Positions 39,901 through 47,562 of a stretch of DNA of 64,000 nucleotides are shown piece after piece (positions within the stretch are counted from its first letter, which is position 1; every line of letters begins with the position of its first letter). Made by a program: the position numbers and the translations under genes. The notes under the pieces are model-generated. The model saw only the letters and a program-made list of their open reading frames with translations. It ran no database searches and was not told the DNA's origin. Origin of the DNA: Flavobacterium macacae (lineage in GTDB: Bacteria > Bacteroidota > Bacteroidia > Flavobacteriales > Flavobacteriaceae); contig NZ_RQVR01000013.1 of assembly GCF_003865365.1 (NCBI RefSeq), forward strand, positions 55,959 through 119,958, read 5' to 3'.

Positions 39901-40129
39901 CTTTTTTGTTGGGCTCGTCTTTGGTAAATTCAAAAAGGCTGCTGACGATCCTGCCTTTCATTTCGGCCACGGCTTTATTGGTAAACGTAATGGCCAAAAT
40001 GGTTCGGTAAGCGTCTGGTTTTCGTGAAGTCAAGAGAATTTTTAAATATTCTTTGACCAACGTAAATGTTTTTCCCGAACCTGCGGAAGCGTCGTATATT
40101 GAGAAGGCGTGTTTTTCGTTTTCTTCCAT
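36962..40129 (-). CDS. AddA-like UvrD-family helicase/nuclease
   Basis: The 1055-residue protein has Walker A ASAGSGKTFTLVKEYLK (about 14-30), AITFTNKAVAEMKGRI, Walker B FFIDEFQDTSEMQW, GDPKQSIYRWRGG, VRIMTIHKSKGLEFPVVIMP and VALTRAEEQLYV, a complete SF1A helicase set. A C-terminal PD-(D/E)XK nuclease has PDRMVLSQ and FLLDYKTG (about 1015). This fits AddA of the double-strand break repair complex, with the AddB-like protein at 31369-34128 as its likely partner. Confidence 0.92.
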   Translation of the reverse strand: MEENEKHAFSIYDASAGSGKTFTLVKEYLKILLTSRKPDAYRTILAITFTNKAVAEMKGRIVSSLFEFTKDEPNKKAVDLMEIIAEETKLKVFEIKAKSQQIIKNIIHNYAAFDISTIDKFTHKVIRAFAHDLGLPITFDVSLETDNLLTEAVDAIIAQAGEEETLTKLLVDFTMEKTDDDKSWDITREIMDTGRLLLNENNRNEIMHFQDKSIAEFVQIKKKIQEAVKELEKECVEIATQILRQIESNGIDEKSFSGSYFPKHLYSIKDNKFNAKNKTYHEFDDVKVNAKAKDKAIIESIIPEMLSVLSCIYKNHEKIGFYNAFLKNITPLSLLNTVSQELIKIQKEQNILSISEFNAIIHREIQNQPAPFIYERLGEKYKHFFIDEFQDTSEMQWQNLIPLIDNALSSENLIGERGSLMIVGDPKQSIYRWRGGKAEQFIELSKKENNFFHHTKKVEHLDTNYRSYSEVIEFNNRFFKMLSGEFENQDYKNLYENHSHQNTNSKVGGYVNISFIPPVEKASDASDEEALDKTELFVLATLNAIKKATDKGFEYKEIAILTRKRDQGIAIANYLTEQGIPLLSSETLMIENATEVIFILNVLRYLKNSNDLESKAKLLQYIAQNIQKELPIHDFIAEGMQLTAENEFENWLMKFEIALSFQNLRRKSLYEAVEIIVSKFINLNQNNAYIQYFLDLVLERDVKNQAGITDFLQYWEKNGSKFSIPSPEGKNAVRIMTIHKSKGLEFPVVIMPFAEEDYSRKPKDKLWLDSEENLSELPKVLIDNSSAVEGFGEEASIVYHQKKQEDLLDNVNVLYVALTRAEEQLYVISNMNLSSKGEIPKNNMATFFIKYLENFADFNVDKYEYEIGNPEKLSDKKEKEIEPPKVPFVKEVLNPKAIKIAQRESLMWGTHQQKAIEYGNVVHEILSYIETISDVDLALSKAIENGLIVEIQSAEVEETILHILNHPELSFYFSEGNKVMNEQTIIQKKGSPIKPDRMVLSQNKEVFLLDYKTGVHNQKYQLQLETYQNAIEEMGFKVTKKALVYIGEQVNVVNL

Positions 40130-40160
40130 TTAAGTTTTTATTCTAAAATTATTAAAACGC

Positions 40161-40520
40161 CTAATTCACATTGTGCAGAAAAACGTCTGCGGGAATACTA
40201 AAATAATTTTTTAATTTTTGAGCCATCTTCAGCGTAATCTCCCGTTTGCCAGAAAGTACTGCTGAAACGTGACCCTTACTTCCAATTATCGGTTCAAGAT
40301 CTTTCGCTTTCATTCCCATTTCTTGCATTTTGTATTTTATAACTTCCAGAGCGTCAAGTTCAGGCAATTGAAAGTTTTTTTCGTCGTAATCTTTTATTAA
40401 GACAATAAGCAAATCTAATTCATCACCTTCTGGTGTATTTGGCAAGGCGTGAAAAATTTCCATCATTCTTATGGAAGCTTTGTTATAATCGTCTTCTGTT
40501 TTTAATACTTTCCAGTTCAT
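40161..40520 (-). CDS. higA: HigA-family antitoxin with HTH
   Basis: The 119-residue protein has a C-terminal XRE-type HTH (MGMKAKDLEPIIGSKGHVSA, then LSGKREITLKMAQKLKNYF) and an acidic N-terminal half typical of the larger HigA antitoxins. It is encoded 2 nt after the toxin gene, in the toxin-first order characteristic of higBA. It should neutralise HigB and repress the operon. Confidence 0.9.
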   Translation of the reverse strand: MNWKVLKTEDDYNKASIRMMEIFHALPNTPEGDELDLLIVLIKDYDEKNFQLPELDALEVIKYKMQEMGMKAKDLEPIIGSKGHVSAVLSGKREITLKMAQKLKNYFSIPADVFLHNVN

Positions 40521-40522
40521 CG

Positions 40523-40852
40523 TTATATCTTTTTGTCTGTTAAAATGGCGATGTCAAATGCGATTGTTTCCACATTTATTTTATCATATTCTTTGTGGGT
40601 TCCAAACCAAATCACATAACACGCGCCTTGAAGAAAATTCACAGAAACAATTAATCGAAATTCATTGCCTTTAATATTGAAAATAACGCGATTATTATTG
40701 ACAATACTTGCGTTACCATACACTTTTTTAAGCTGATTAAAATTCTGGAATTCGAGTTTTGAAAATTCATTGTACCAGATAAGCAGTTGCGTTTGGGCAA
40801 TTGGATATTTTGTGGCGTAATATAAAATTGTTTTCTTGATGAGTATCTTCAT
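40523..40852 (-). CDS. higB: HigB-family mRNA interferase toxin
   Basis: The 109-residue protein matches the HigB/RelE-like ribosome-dependent mRNA interferase family: RVIFNIKGNEFRLIVSVNF and VIWFGTHKEYDKINVE are the conserved core and C-terminal segments. It precedes its antitoxin by 2 nt. A dispersed repeat starts 82 nt upstream, so the promoter must lie in that short gap or inside the repeat. Confidence 0.9.
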   Translation of the reverse strand: MKILIKKTILYYATKYPIAQTQLLIWYNEFSKLEFQNFNQLKKVYGNASIVNNNRVIFNIKGNEFRLIVSVNFLQGACYVIWFGTHKEYDKINVETIAFDIAILTDKKI

Positions 40853-40933
40853 TACAAAAGTAATTAAAAGTTTTCAATTTGCAAACTTTTTGTTGTTTGC
40901 AAATGATTCTGAATGTCGGCAAACTTCGTCAAT

Positions 40934-41075
40934 AGCCCTGATTGTAGCGGAAAGCCCGGAGTTTTGAAATCTATTTTTTGCTGCAAGAAAAACAGCGACC
41001 GAAGGAAGCTCGTTTTTTTGCTTGTAAAAAAAGATTTTAAGATGAGGACTTGTAGCGGAAAGCAGGAATAGCTTC
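40934..41075 (+). repeat. Dispersed 142-bp repeat, copy 2
   Basis: Same element and orientation as 17578-17719. Here TTGTAGCGGAAAGC occurs twice, near each end. It occupies most of the 367-nt gap between higB and the superoxide dismutase gene; the rest of the gap shows nothing further. Confidence 0.75.
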
Positions 41076-41219
41076 TTATAAAAATCTTCACATTTCACTA
41101 AAAAATCATAAGATTATCATTTGCATTAATACAATTATAACAAAATAGTATTTCCGATTCCAAAGTTAAATGTTTAATTTTGAAATAAATATTTTATAAA
41201 ACTTTAAAACAATCCGACT

Positions 41220-41828
41220 ATGGCTTTTGAATTACCAAAATTACCGTATGCTTATGATGCATTGGAACCACATATTGATGCTAAAACTATGGAAATTCAC
41301 CATACAAAACATCATAATGCATACACGACTAACTTAAATGCTGCTATTGCAGGCACTGATTTAGAAGGCTTAACGATTGAAAACATCTTGATCAACCTTG
41401 ACAAAAAGAATGCTGCGGTTAGAAATAACGGCGGTGGTTTTTACAATCACAATTTGTTTTGGAAAGTAATGTCGCCAAATGGCGGCGGTCTTCCAAAAGG
41501 AGAATTATTGGACGCGATTGAAAGAGATTTTGGAACTTTTGAAGAGTTTAAAGCGAAGTTTGCAAAAGCGGGCGCGACTCAATTTGGTTCTGGATGGGCT
41601 TGGCTTTGTGTTCAAAAAGGTGGAAAATTAGACGTTTGCGGTACTCCGAACCAAGATAATCCGTTGATGCCAGAAGTGGGTTGCGGTGGAACTCCAATCC
41701 TTGGAATGGATGTTTGGGAGCACGCTTATTACTTGAACTACCAAAACAGAAGACCTGATTATATCGAGGCTTTTTTCAATGTGATCAACTGGGAAGAAGT
41801 TTCAAGAAGATATGCTTCTGAGAAATAA
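41220..41828 (+). CDS. sodA: Superoxide dismutase, Mn/Fe family (Mn-like signature)
   Basis: Converts superoxide to oxygen and peroxide in the cytoplasm. In the 202-residue protein the metal ligands are visible as His in [12 protein letters not shown], His in NHNLFWK, and Asp and His in [30 protein letters not shown] and NQDNPLM resemble manganese enzymes more than iron ones, though cambialistic use cannot be excluded. Alone, followed by a terminator. Confidence 0.93.
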   Translation: MAFELPKLPYAYDALEPHIDAKTMEIHHTKHHNAYTTNLNAAIAGTDLEGLTIENILINLDKKNAAVRNNGGGFYNHNLFWKVMSPNGGGLPKGELLDAIERDFGTFEEFKAKFAKAGATQFGSGWAWLCVQKGGKLDVCGTPNQDNPLMPEVGCGGTPILGMDVWEHAYYLNYQNRRPDYIEAFFNVINWEEVSRRYASEK

Positions 41829-41848
41829 TATTTCTTTTGAAATAAATA

Positions 41849-41875
41849 AGCGTTCTGAAAAGAGCGCTTTTTTTA
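41849..41875 (+). terminator. Terminator of the superoxide dismutase gene
   Basis: Stem AAGCGTTCT/AGAGCGCTT with one G-T wobble and loop GAAA, followed by a T run. Confidence 0.8.
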
Positions 41876-41909
41876 TGCTTTGATTTTTAATGACTTCGAT
41901 GTTTTGTAG

Positions 41910-41917
41910 TACTTTTG
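41910..41917 (+). promoter_or_regulatory. -7 box of the second TPR kinase gene
   Basis: TACTTTTG, an exact TAnnTTTG match, ends 19 nt before the TTG start at 41937. Confidence 0.55.
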
Positions 41918-41936
41918 AAATCTGAAAAATTTTCCA

Positions 41937-43958
41937 TTGAAAAAATACCACTTTTTATATTTATTATTTTTTGCGTTTTTATCTTTTTCGTGTTCAAAAA
42001 AGAAGCTTGATCTGAATTCTAATTCGAATGACAGCCTTTCCGTTTATTTGGAAATTGCCAATGATGATGCCGAATCTCATAAAAAAAGAATGGAAGTCAC
42101 TGAAAAAGCATTAAGAATAATTTCAAGTCAAGAAAACGATTCTATGTATCGCGTTAATCTTTTTAAGGTTGCGAATCGCTATTTTAATATGCCCAATTGG
42201 CCAAATTATAAGAAAACGGTAGAATTGCTGGTCGAAAAGTCAGAGATATCAAAAGACAATGAAAGCCTAGCAAAAGCCTATAGTTATATGGGAGACTATT
42301 ATTTTAGAAATACTAAAGCCGATTCTAGCTTTTTATTTTATAAAAAAGCAGAAAGGCTTTATATCGAACAAAAAAATGATGCAAAATTAGGTAAATTATA
42401 CATCAGCTTCTCAAGAGCACACTACATGATTAACGATTATGGCGGTTCTGAATTCATGGCTGTAAAGGCTTTAAAAGCCTTAAAGAACACAAAAGACTCT
42501 GTTTCGATTTTTGAAACCTATAATCTTCTGGGCGTGAATGCCAATTTAATGCGTCAAACTGATGAATCCTTAAAATATCATAAAAAAGCATTAGCTATTT
42601 TAAATAAGTATAAATTCCCATCCTCTTTTCAACTGAAGTCATTGAGTTATAACAACATTGGAACTGTTTACATAACCAGTGGCAACTATGACCAAGCAAT
42701 CAAGTATTTTAAAATCTCTCTTGCTCAAAAAGACCATTTTTTAAATAATCCTGAATCTTACGCACGGACTTTAGACAATCTTGCCATTGCACTTTTTAAG
42801 AAAAGAGATTTCACGCTTTTACCAGACTTATTCTATGATTCGATAAAAATAAAAGACAGCTTAAACTTGACTTCAGGAATCGTCACTTCTAAAAACAATT
42901 TATCAGAATATTATCTGTATTTAAAAGACACGCTACAAGCAAAAAAATTGGCTCAAGAATCCTTAAAGCTTTCTTATAAATCGAATATCCCAGAAGATTT
43001 ATTATATTCTTTAAAACGTTTGGCTTTTTCAGATCCAAAAAACGCCACTAATCATTTTGAGAGATACAACCATCTAAATGACAGTCTTGTCGTTGAAGAA
43101 AGAAAATCAAGAAATAGAATTGCACGAATTGAATATCAAACCGACGAAATTATTTTAGAGAAAAATAATGCAGTTGCCCAAAAATGGATATTTTTCTGGC
43201 TTTCCGTTTCTGGATTACTTTTAGCCTTTTTGATATTTAACATACGAATCCAACGTTCAAAGAAACGCGAATTAAGACTGATTAAAAACCAACAGTATGC
43301 GAATGAAGAGATATATAGATTGATACTTGATCAAAAAATAAGATTTGAAGAAGGAAGACAGAAAGAAAAGAAACGAATTTCTAAAGAACTTCACGATGGA
43401 ATTATGAACAAGTTAGCGAGCATCCGACTCAATCTTTTCATCCTTAAAAAGAAAACAGACCCTGAAACGATTGAAGAAAGTTTAAAATACATTTCTGAAA
43501 TCCAAAATATTGAAAAAGAAATCAGAAATATCGCGCACGATCTTGCTGACGAAAAATTTCCGATAAAAGACGACTATTCTGGGCTTTTGAACAATCTTGT
43601 TTCTGATTTCAAAAAACATGATTTTACAAAGTTACATCTAGAAGTCGACAAAGAAATCAATTGGGACATTATTCCAGCGGTTATAAAAATGAATTGTTAT
43701 CGCATCTTGCAAGAAAGCATCAACAATATCGTCAAACATGCAAATGCGACAAATGTGGTCATTGAGATTTTAAAGATAAATTCGAATATCGAAATATTAG
43801 TGAAGGACGATGGTTGCGGATTTGATATTTCAAAAACCACAATGGGAATTGGCTTAAAAAACATTAAGTCAAGAACTGCTGAAATTGGAGCTGAGCTGTA
43901 TATTACATCTTCAGATGGACTTGGAACTTCAATTAGTATAAAAATTCCAATAGCCTAA
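41937..43958 (+). CDS. TPR-containing sensor histidine kinase, orphan paralogue
   Basis: It has the same architecture and length (673 residues) as the kinase at 10338-12374. A lipoprotein-like signal (LSFSCSKKK) is followed by TPRs with shared stretches such as RVNLFKVANRYFN and AKAYSYMGDYY. Then come one membrane helix (about 416-437), HisKA_3 with ELHDGIMNKLASIRLNL (His about 485) and HATPase_c with LQESINNIVKHAN, VKDDGCGFD and GIGLKNIKSR. The start is TTG, supported by the promoter box just upstream. No response regulator is adjacent. A duplication of the 10-12 kb locus, with signalling through the regulator there or elsewhere, is an inference. Confidence 0.9.
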   Translation: MKKYHFLYLLFFAFLSFSCSKKKLDLNSNSNDSLSVYLEIANDDAESHKKRMEVTEKALRIISSQENDSMYRVNLFKVANRYFNMPNWPNYKKTVELLVEKSEISKDNESLAKAYSYMGDYYFRNTKADSSFLFYKKAERLYIEQKNDAKLGKLYISFSRAHYMINDYGGSEFMAVKALKALKNTKDSVSIFETYNLLGVNANLMRQTDESLKYHKKALAILNKYKFPSSFQLKSLSYNNIGTVYITSGNYDQAIKYFKISLAQKDHFLNNPESYARTLDNLAIALFKKRDFTLLPDLFYDSIKIKDSLNLTSGIVTSKNNLSEYYLYLKDTLQAKKLAQESLKLSYKSNIPEDLLYSLKRLAFSDPKNATNHFERYNHLNDSLVVEERKSRNRIARIEYQTDEIILEKNNAVAQKWIFFWLSVSGLLLAFLIFNIRIQRSKKRELRLIKNQQYANEEIYRLILDQKIRFEEGRQKEKKRISKELHDGIMNKLASIRLNLFILKKKTDPETIEESLKYISEIQNIEKEIRNIAHDLADEKFPIKDDYSGLLNNLVSDFKKHDFTKLHLEVDKEINWDIIPAVIKMNCYRILQESINNIVKHANATNVVIEILKINSNIEILVKDDGCGFDISKTTMGIGLKNIKSRTAEIGAELYITSSDGLGTSISIKIPIA

Positions 43959-43959
43959 A

Positions 43960-44056
43960 TTTATAAAATAAAAAAGGTGGAATTGCTTCCACCCTTTTTG
44001 CCCCAAATCTACCATAAACTTAACCTACTAATGCTATGGTAGCCCAAAAGTAAGAT
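43960..44056 (-). repeat. 97-bp element, copy A
   Basis: It differs from copy B (44182-44278) at five positions only. It contains a terminator-like hairpin next to the kinase stop codon, the core GCCCCAAATCTACCATAAAC, an inverted repeat CTACCATA/TATGGTAG and a -7 promoter box on the minus strand. Confidence 0.9.
43968..44042 (-). ncRNA. Candidate small RNA A
   Basis: On the minus strand the promoter TTG (44073-44075), 20 nt, TACTTTTG (44045-44052) is followed by a stem-loop CTACCATA...TATGGTAG, the stretch TTTGGGGCAAAAAGGG, and a terminator GGTGGAA-GCAA-TTCCACC with TTTTTTATTTT. The product would be about 75 nt. No ORF of useful length lies in it. Exact ends are inferred from promoter spacing and the T tract. 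On the plus strand the same hairpin may terminate the kinase gene. Confidence 0.6.
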
Positions 44057-44073
44057 GGTTTTTAAAGCTGTAC
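44045..44073 (-). promoter_or_regulatory. Promoter of candidate small RNA A
   Basis: Spans 44045-44075 on the minus strand: TTG-N20-TACTTTTG. The -33 TTG lies outside the duplicated block, yet is conserved in spacing with copy B. Confidence 0.65.
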
Positions 44074-44136
44074 AACTATTTCTGTTGAATGTATAAAATA
44101 ATCGATTAAGTACATTTCCTTACGTTTCATAATGTA

Positions 44137-44160
44137 AAAGCATCCTTGAACGGATGCTTT
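44137..44160. terminator. Hairpin between the two 97-bp elements
   Basis: Stem AAAAGCATCC-type 9 bp (AAAAGCATCC/GGATGCTTTT) with loop TTGAAC. It can act as a terminator on either strand and isolates copy A from copy B. Confidence 0.65.
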
Positions 44161-44181
44161 TCTATTTTGTAATTACGAATT

Positions 44182-44278
44182 TTTATAAAATAAAAAAGGC
44201 GGAATTTCTTCCACCCTTTTTGCCCCAAATCTACCATAAACTTAACCTACTAATGCTATGGTAGCTCAAATATAAGAT
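44182..44278 (-). repeat. 97-bp element, copy B
   Basis: Direct repeat of 43960-44056, same orientation, offset 222 bp. Its hairpin reads GGTGGAA/TTCCGCC on the minus strand, keeping pairing through a U-G wobble, but on the plus strand it would contain a C-A mismatch. This favours minus-strand transcription. Confidence 0.9.
44190..44264 (-). ncRNA. Candidate small RNA B
   Basis: Same layout as small RNA A: promoter TTG (44295-44297), 20 nt, TATATTTG (44267-44274), stem-loop, GGGGCAAAAAGGG stretch, terminator with T6. It lies downstream of the purF-like gene on the same strand, with 76 nt between the purF stop and the predicted 5' region. It could in principle be a processed 3' end of that mRNA, but its own promoter argues for an independent transcript. 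Confidence 0.6.
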
Positions 44279-44297
44279 AAATGTTTTCGAATCGCAA
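44267..44297 (-). promoter_or_regulatory. Promoter of candidate small RNA B
   Basis: TTG-N20-TATATTTG on the minus strand, a full Bacteroidota consensus. The two variable positions of the -7 box differ from copy A while the fixed ones do not. Confidence 0.65.
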
Positions 44298-44354
44298 AGT
44301 TTATTAGACCAACAGCCTTATAAAATCGATGAACTGCACATATTTAACCTTTTA

Positions 44355-46253
44355 TTAATAAGCTCTAGAATCTTTTCCTTCATAAAAATTCATAAAGGCG
44401 CGGTTTACAACCCTATTTCCTCCCGGTGTTGGATAATCTCCGGTAAAATACCAGTCGCCCAAATTCTTAGGGCAGGCAACATGAAGATTTTCGACCGTTT
44501 GGAAGATAATTTTTACCTCAGCCTTAATATCTTCTGAACTTAACATCACCGCAATTTTATCTGAAACTTCCTGCGGCTCAAATGGCGCATAGATTTCAGT
44601 CACATAATTGACAACGTCAGCGTCTTTAAAATTTTCTTGTGCTTTGCATTTTGCATATACTTCGTCAACAATATGGTAAAGGTTTCTTTCTTTCAAAAGT
44701 TCCAAAGCAGCTTGAAACGCCACAAGGCCTTCTAATTTTGCCATATCGATTCCGTAACAGTCTGGATAGCGAATTTGAGGCGCTGATGAAACCACGACAA
44801 TCTTTTTAGGATTCAGGCGGTCCATCATTTTGATGATGCTTTTCTTTAAAGTTGTACCGCGAACGATACTGTCATCGATGATTACCAAATTATCTTCGGG
44901 CTTGATTACGCCATACGTTACGTCATACACGTGCGCTACCAAATCATCACGACTGCTGTCTTCAGTAATAAACGTACGAAGTTTGGCGTCTTTAATCGCC
45001 ACTTTTTCGGTACGGATTTTTACTTCTAATAATTCATGCAGCGTATCGACCGTCAGCGTGTCTTTATTTGCTAAAATGTAGTCGTTTTTTCTTTGGTTCA
45101 AGAAATCTTGCGCTGCTTCCACCATTCCGTAGAAAGAGGTTTCAGCCGTATTTGGAATGTATGAAAAAACGGTATTGTCAGTATCTTGGTCAATGGCTTC
45201 CAAAACTGCCGGAAGAATCAATTTTCCTAAATTTTTTCTTTCTTGGTAAATTTCAGCGTCGCTTCCTCTTGAGAAATAAATTCTTTCGAATGAACACGCT
45301 TTTTTAATTGTTGGAGTCAGAATTTCTTCCTTAGTAACTGTTCCGTTTTTTTTGATAATCAAGGCGTGGCCCGGATCCAATTCTTGCACTTGATCAAAAG
45401 GAACATTAAAAACGGTTTGGATAACCGGTCTTTCAGAAGCAACAACGGTAATTTCATCGTCTTCATAAAAATAGGCCGGACGAATCCCTGCTGGATCTCT
45501 GAAAACAAAAGCATCACCGTGGCCAAAAAGTCCTGCCATGGCATAACCTCCGTCCCAGCCTTTTGCAGCTCTTTTCAAGATTTTCTTGACATCTAAACGT
45601 TCTGCAATTACAGGCGAAGCTTCTCTTTTTGACAAGCCTTCGTTTTTGCACTCTTGGTACAGATCAGTAACCTCATCATCAAGAAAGTGTCCGATTTTCT
45701 CCATTACGGTAACGGTATCCGCCATTTCTTTTGGATGCTGTCCCAATTCGATCAAGCTGTCAAAAAGTTCTTTGACATTGGTCATGTTGAAGTTTCCGGC
45801 TACAATCAGGTTTCGGTGCATCCAGTTGTTCTGGCGCAAGAAAGGGTGCACGCTTTCGATGCTGTTTTTACCGAAAGTTCCGTAGCGTACGTGGCCTAAA
45901 AACAATTCTCCGATATACGGAATGTGTTTCTTTTGCAGTTCCACACTTTCAGCATATTCAGGATGTTCAGCCAATTCTTCATTGATCCTGGCATTGATTT
46001 GCGCAAAAACGTCTTGGATAGGCTGCGAATCATTGGATCGCACGCGGCTGATGTATCTTTCGCCTGGTTCCACATCTAACTTGATGCTTGCAAAACCGGC
46101 ACCATCTTGGCCTCTGTTATGCTGTTTCTCCATTAACAGGTACATTTTTTGTACACCGTAAAATGCCGAACCGTATTTTTCTTTATAGAACTCTAACGGT
46201 TTCTTTAATCTTAAAAGGGCAATACCACACTCGTGTTTTAAAGCGTCGCTCAT
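44355..46253 (-). CDS. purF: Amidophosphoribosyltransferase-like class II glutamine amidotransferase
   Basis: The N-terminal Ntn-hydrolase domain has the catalytic Cys in HECGIALL (residue 9, exposed after removal of a short propeptide) and HNRGQDGAGFASIKL and HVRYGTFG. The C-terminal phosphoribosyltransferase domain has LVIIDDSIVRGTTLKKS. PurF makes phosphoribosylamine, the first step of purine synthesis. At 632 residues it is longer than classical PurF (about 470-505), with an insert around 430-480. This long form is usual in Flavobacteria, and a second canonical PurF may exist elsewhere, so the exact role is not certain. Confidence 0.85.
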   Translation of the reverse strand: MSDALKHECGIALLRLKKPLEFYKEKYGSAFYGVQKMYLLMEKQHNRGQDGAGFASIKLDVEPGERYISRVRSNDSQPIQDVFAQINARINEELAEHPEYAESVELQKKHIPYIGELFLGHVRYGTFGKNSIESVHPFLRQNNWMHRNLIVAGNFNMTNVKELFDSLIELGQHPKEMADTVTVMEKIGHFLDDEVTDLYQECKNEGLSKREASPVIAERLDVKKILKRAAKGWDGGYAMAGLFGHGDAFVFRDPAGIRPAYFYEDDEITVVASERPVIQTVFNVPFDQVQELDPGHALIIKKNGTVTKEEILTPTIKKACSFERIYFSRGSDAEIYQERKNLGKLILPAVLEAIDQDTDNTVFSYIPNTAETSFYGMVEAAQDFLNQRKNDYILANKDTLTVDTLHELLEVKIRTEKVAIKDAKLRTFITEDSSRDDLVAHVYDVTYGVIKPEDNLVIIDDSIVRGTTLKKSIIKMMDRLNPKKIVVVSSAPQIRYPDCYGIDMAKLEGLVAFQAALELLKERNLYHIVDEVYAKCKAQENFKDADVVNYVTEIYAPFEPQEVSDKIAVMLSSEDIKAEVKIIFQTVENLHVACPKNLGDWYFTGDYPTPGGNRVVNRAFMNFYEGKDSRAY

Positions 46254-46420
46254 TGTAGTTGTTGTGTTGTAGTTGTTTTTTGTAAAAGCAATTTTTGTAC
46301 CGAAATACTTAACTAATTGTGAATTATGAATTATTGTAAGTGTTAAGAAAATAAATTAGGTGGCGTTTTTTCTCTTTTCTCTTGACTCTTTCTTCTTATC
46401 TCTTGCCTACTATTTAAATC

Positions 46421-46443
46421 AAAAAAGCCCCATTTCTGAGGCT
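46421..46443 (-). terminator. Terminator of the PfkB kinase gene
   Basis: On the minus strand GCCTCA/TGGGGC with one wobble pair and loop GAAA, then TTTTTTG, 13 nt past the stop. Confidence 0.7.
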
Positions 46444-46455
46444 CGGTGTTATCCG

Positions 46456-47385
46456 TTATTTTTCTAAGACGATGTCAAATTGGGTCAAAGCTTTGAATTG
46501 TTGCAATCTTTGTTGCACTTCTGCTTTTTCTAGTGTTACCATTCTTTCTGTTCCGAATTTTTCTACGCAGAAAGACGCTAAGTTTGAGCCATAGATGATT
46601 GCATTCTTCATATTGCCAAAGGACACGTTTTCGCTTTGCGCAATGAATCCTGAGAAACCGCCTGCAAAAGTATCGCCTGCACCTGTTGGATCAAAAACTT
46701 CTTCCAAAGGTAATGCCGGCGCGAAGAAAATTTCTTTTTGGTGGAAAAGCAATGCTCCGTGTTCTCCTTTTTTTATTACCACATATTTTGGTCCCATGGT
46801 GTGGATTTTAGCAGCCGCTTTCACTAAAGAATACTCTCCTGTCAATTGTCTTGCTTCCTCGTCGTTTATAGTGATTACGTCAACGCGTTTGATTACGTCT
46901 AATAATTCTGGTAAAGCGCAATCCATCCAAAAGTTCATAGTATCTAAAACTACTAACTTAGGCTGTTTTTCCATTTGGTCTAAAACACTGCTTTGAACCA
47001 AAGGATGCAAGTTTCCTAACATAACGACATCAGCATCTTTAAAATCCTGAGGCACTTTTGGCTGGAAATCCGCCAAAACATTCAATTGCGTATCTAAAGT
47101 ATCTCTTGAATTCAAATCATTGTGGTACAGACCGCTCCAAAAGAACGTTTTTCCGCCTTGAACCACTTCAAGTCCTGAAATATCAATATTTCTGCTGGTC
47201 AAAAGATCTAAATATTCTTGTGGGAAATCATCGCCGACAACAGAAACTATTGCAGATTTAACGTTAAAATGAGAAGCCGACAAACCAATATAAGTTGCAG
47301 CTCCGCCTAAAATTTTATCTGTTTTTCCAAAAGGAGTTTCAATAGCGTCGAAAGCAACGGTACCGACAATCAATAATTTATTCAT
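46456..47385 (-). CDS. PfkB-family carbohydrate kinase
   Basis: A ribokinase-type sugar or nucleoside kinase of 309 residues. Signature 1 is near GGAATYIGLSASHF (about 28-41), and signature 2 with the catalytic Asp is DPTGAGDTFAGGFSGF (about 230). The phosphate acceptor is unknown; ribokinase- and adenosine-kinase-like substrates are both possible. It lies upstream of the purF-like gene on the same strand, with a terminator between. Confidence 0.88.
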   Translation of the reverse strand: MNKLLIVGTVAFDAIETPFGKTDKILGGAATYIGLSASHFNVKSAIVSVVGDDFPQEYLDLLTSRNIDISGLEVVQGGKTFFWSGLYHNDLNSRDTLDTQLNVLADFQPKVPQDFKDADVVMLGNLHPLVQSSVLDQMEKQPKLVVLDTMNFWMDCALPELLDVIKRVDVITINDEEARQLTGEYSLVKAAAKIHTMGPKYVVIKKGEHGALLFHQKEIFFAPALPLEEVFDPTGAGDTFAGGFSGFIAQSENVSFGNMKNAIIYGSNLASFCVEKFGTERMVTLEKAEVQQRLQQFKALTQFDIVLEK

Positions 47386-47562
47386 TTTTAGATTTTCGAA
47401 TTAAGGCGCAAAGATACTTCTAAAGTTTTAAAACTGCAACGATTGGAAAGCACAAAGTTTTAATAATACAGCCTGTTGATTCTTAAACGATTGAAAGCGA
47501 TTTAATTTAAAAATAAAATAGTAAAAAAATGAATCAAATACCGATATTCGCTTCCTGCAATT

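Noticed and set aside
40864..41098. Two overlapping ORFs of about 75 codons upstream of higB
   Set aside because: They lie within the dispersed repeat in different frames, with no coding character.
46595..46996. 133-codon plus-strand ORF
   Set aside because: Antisense to the PfkB kinase gene.
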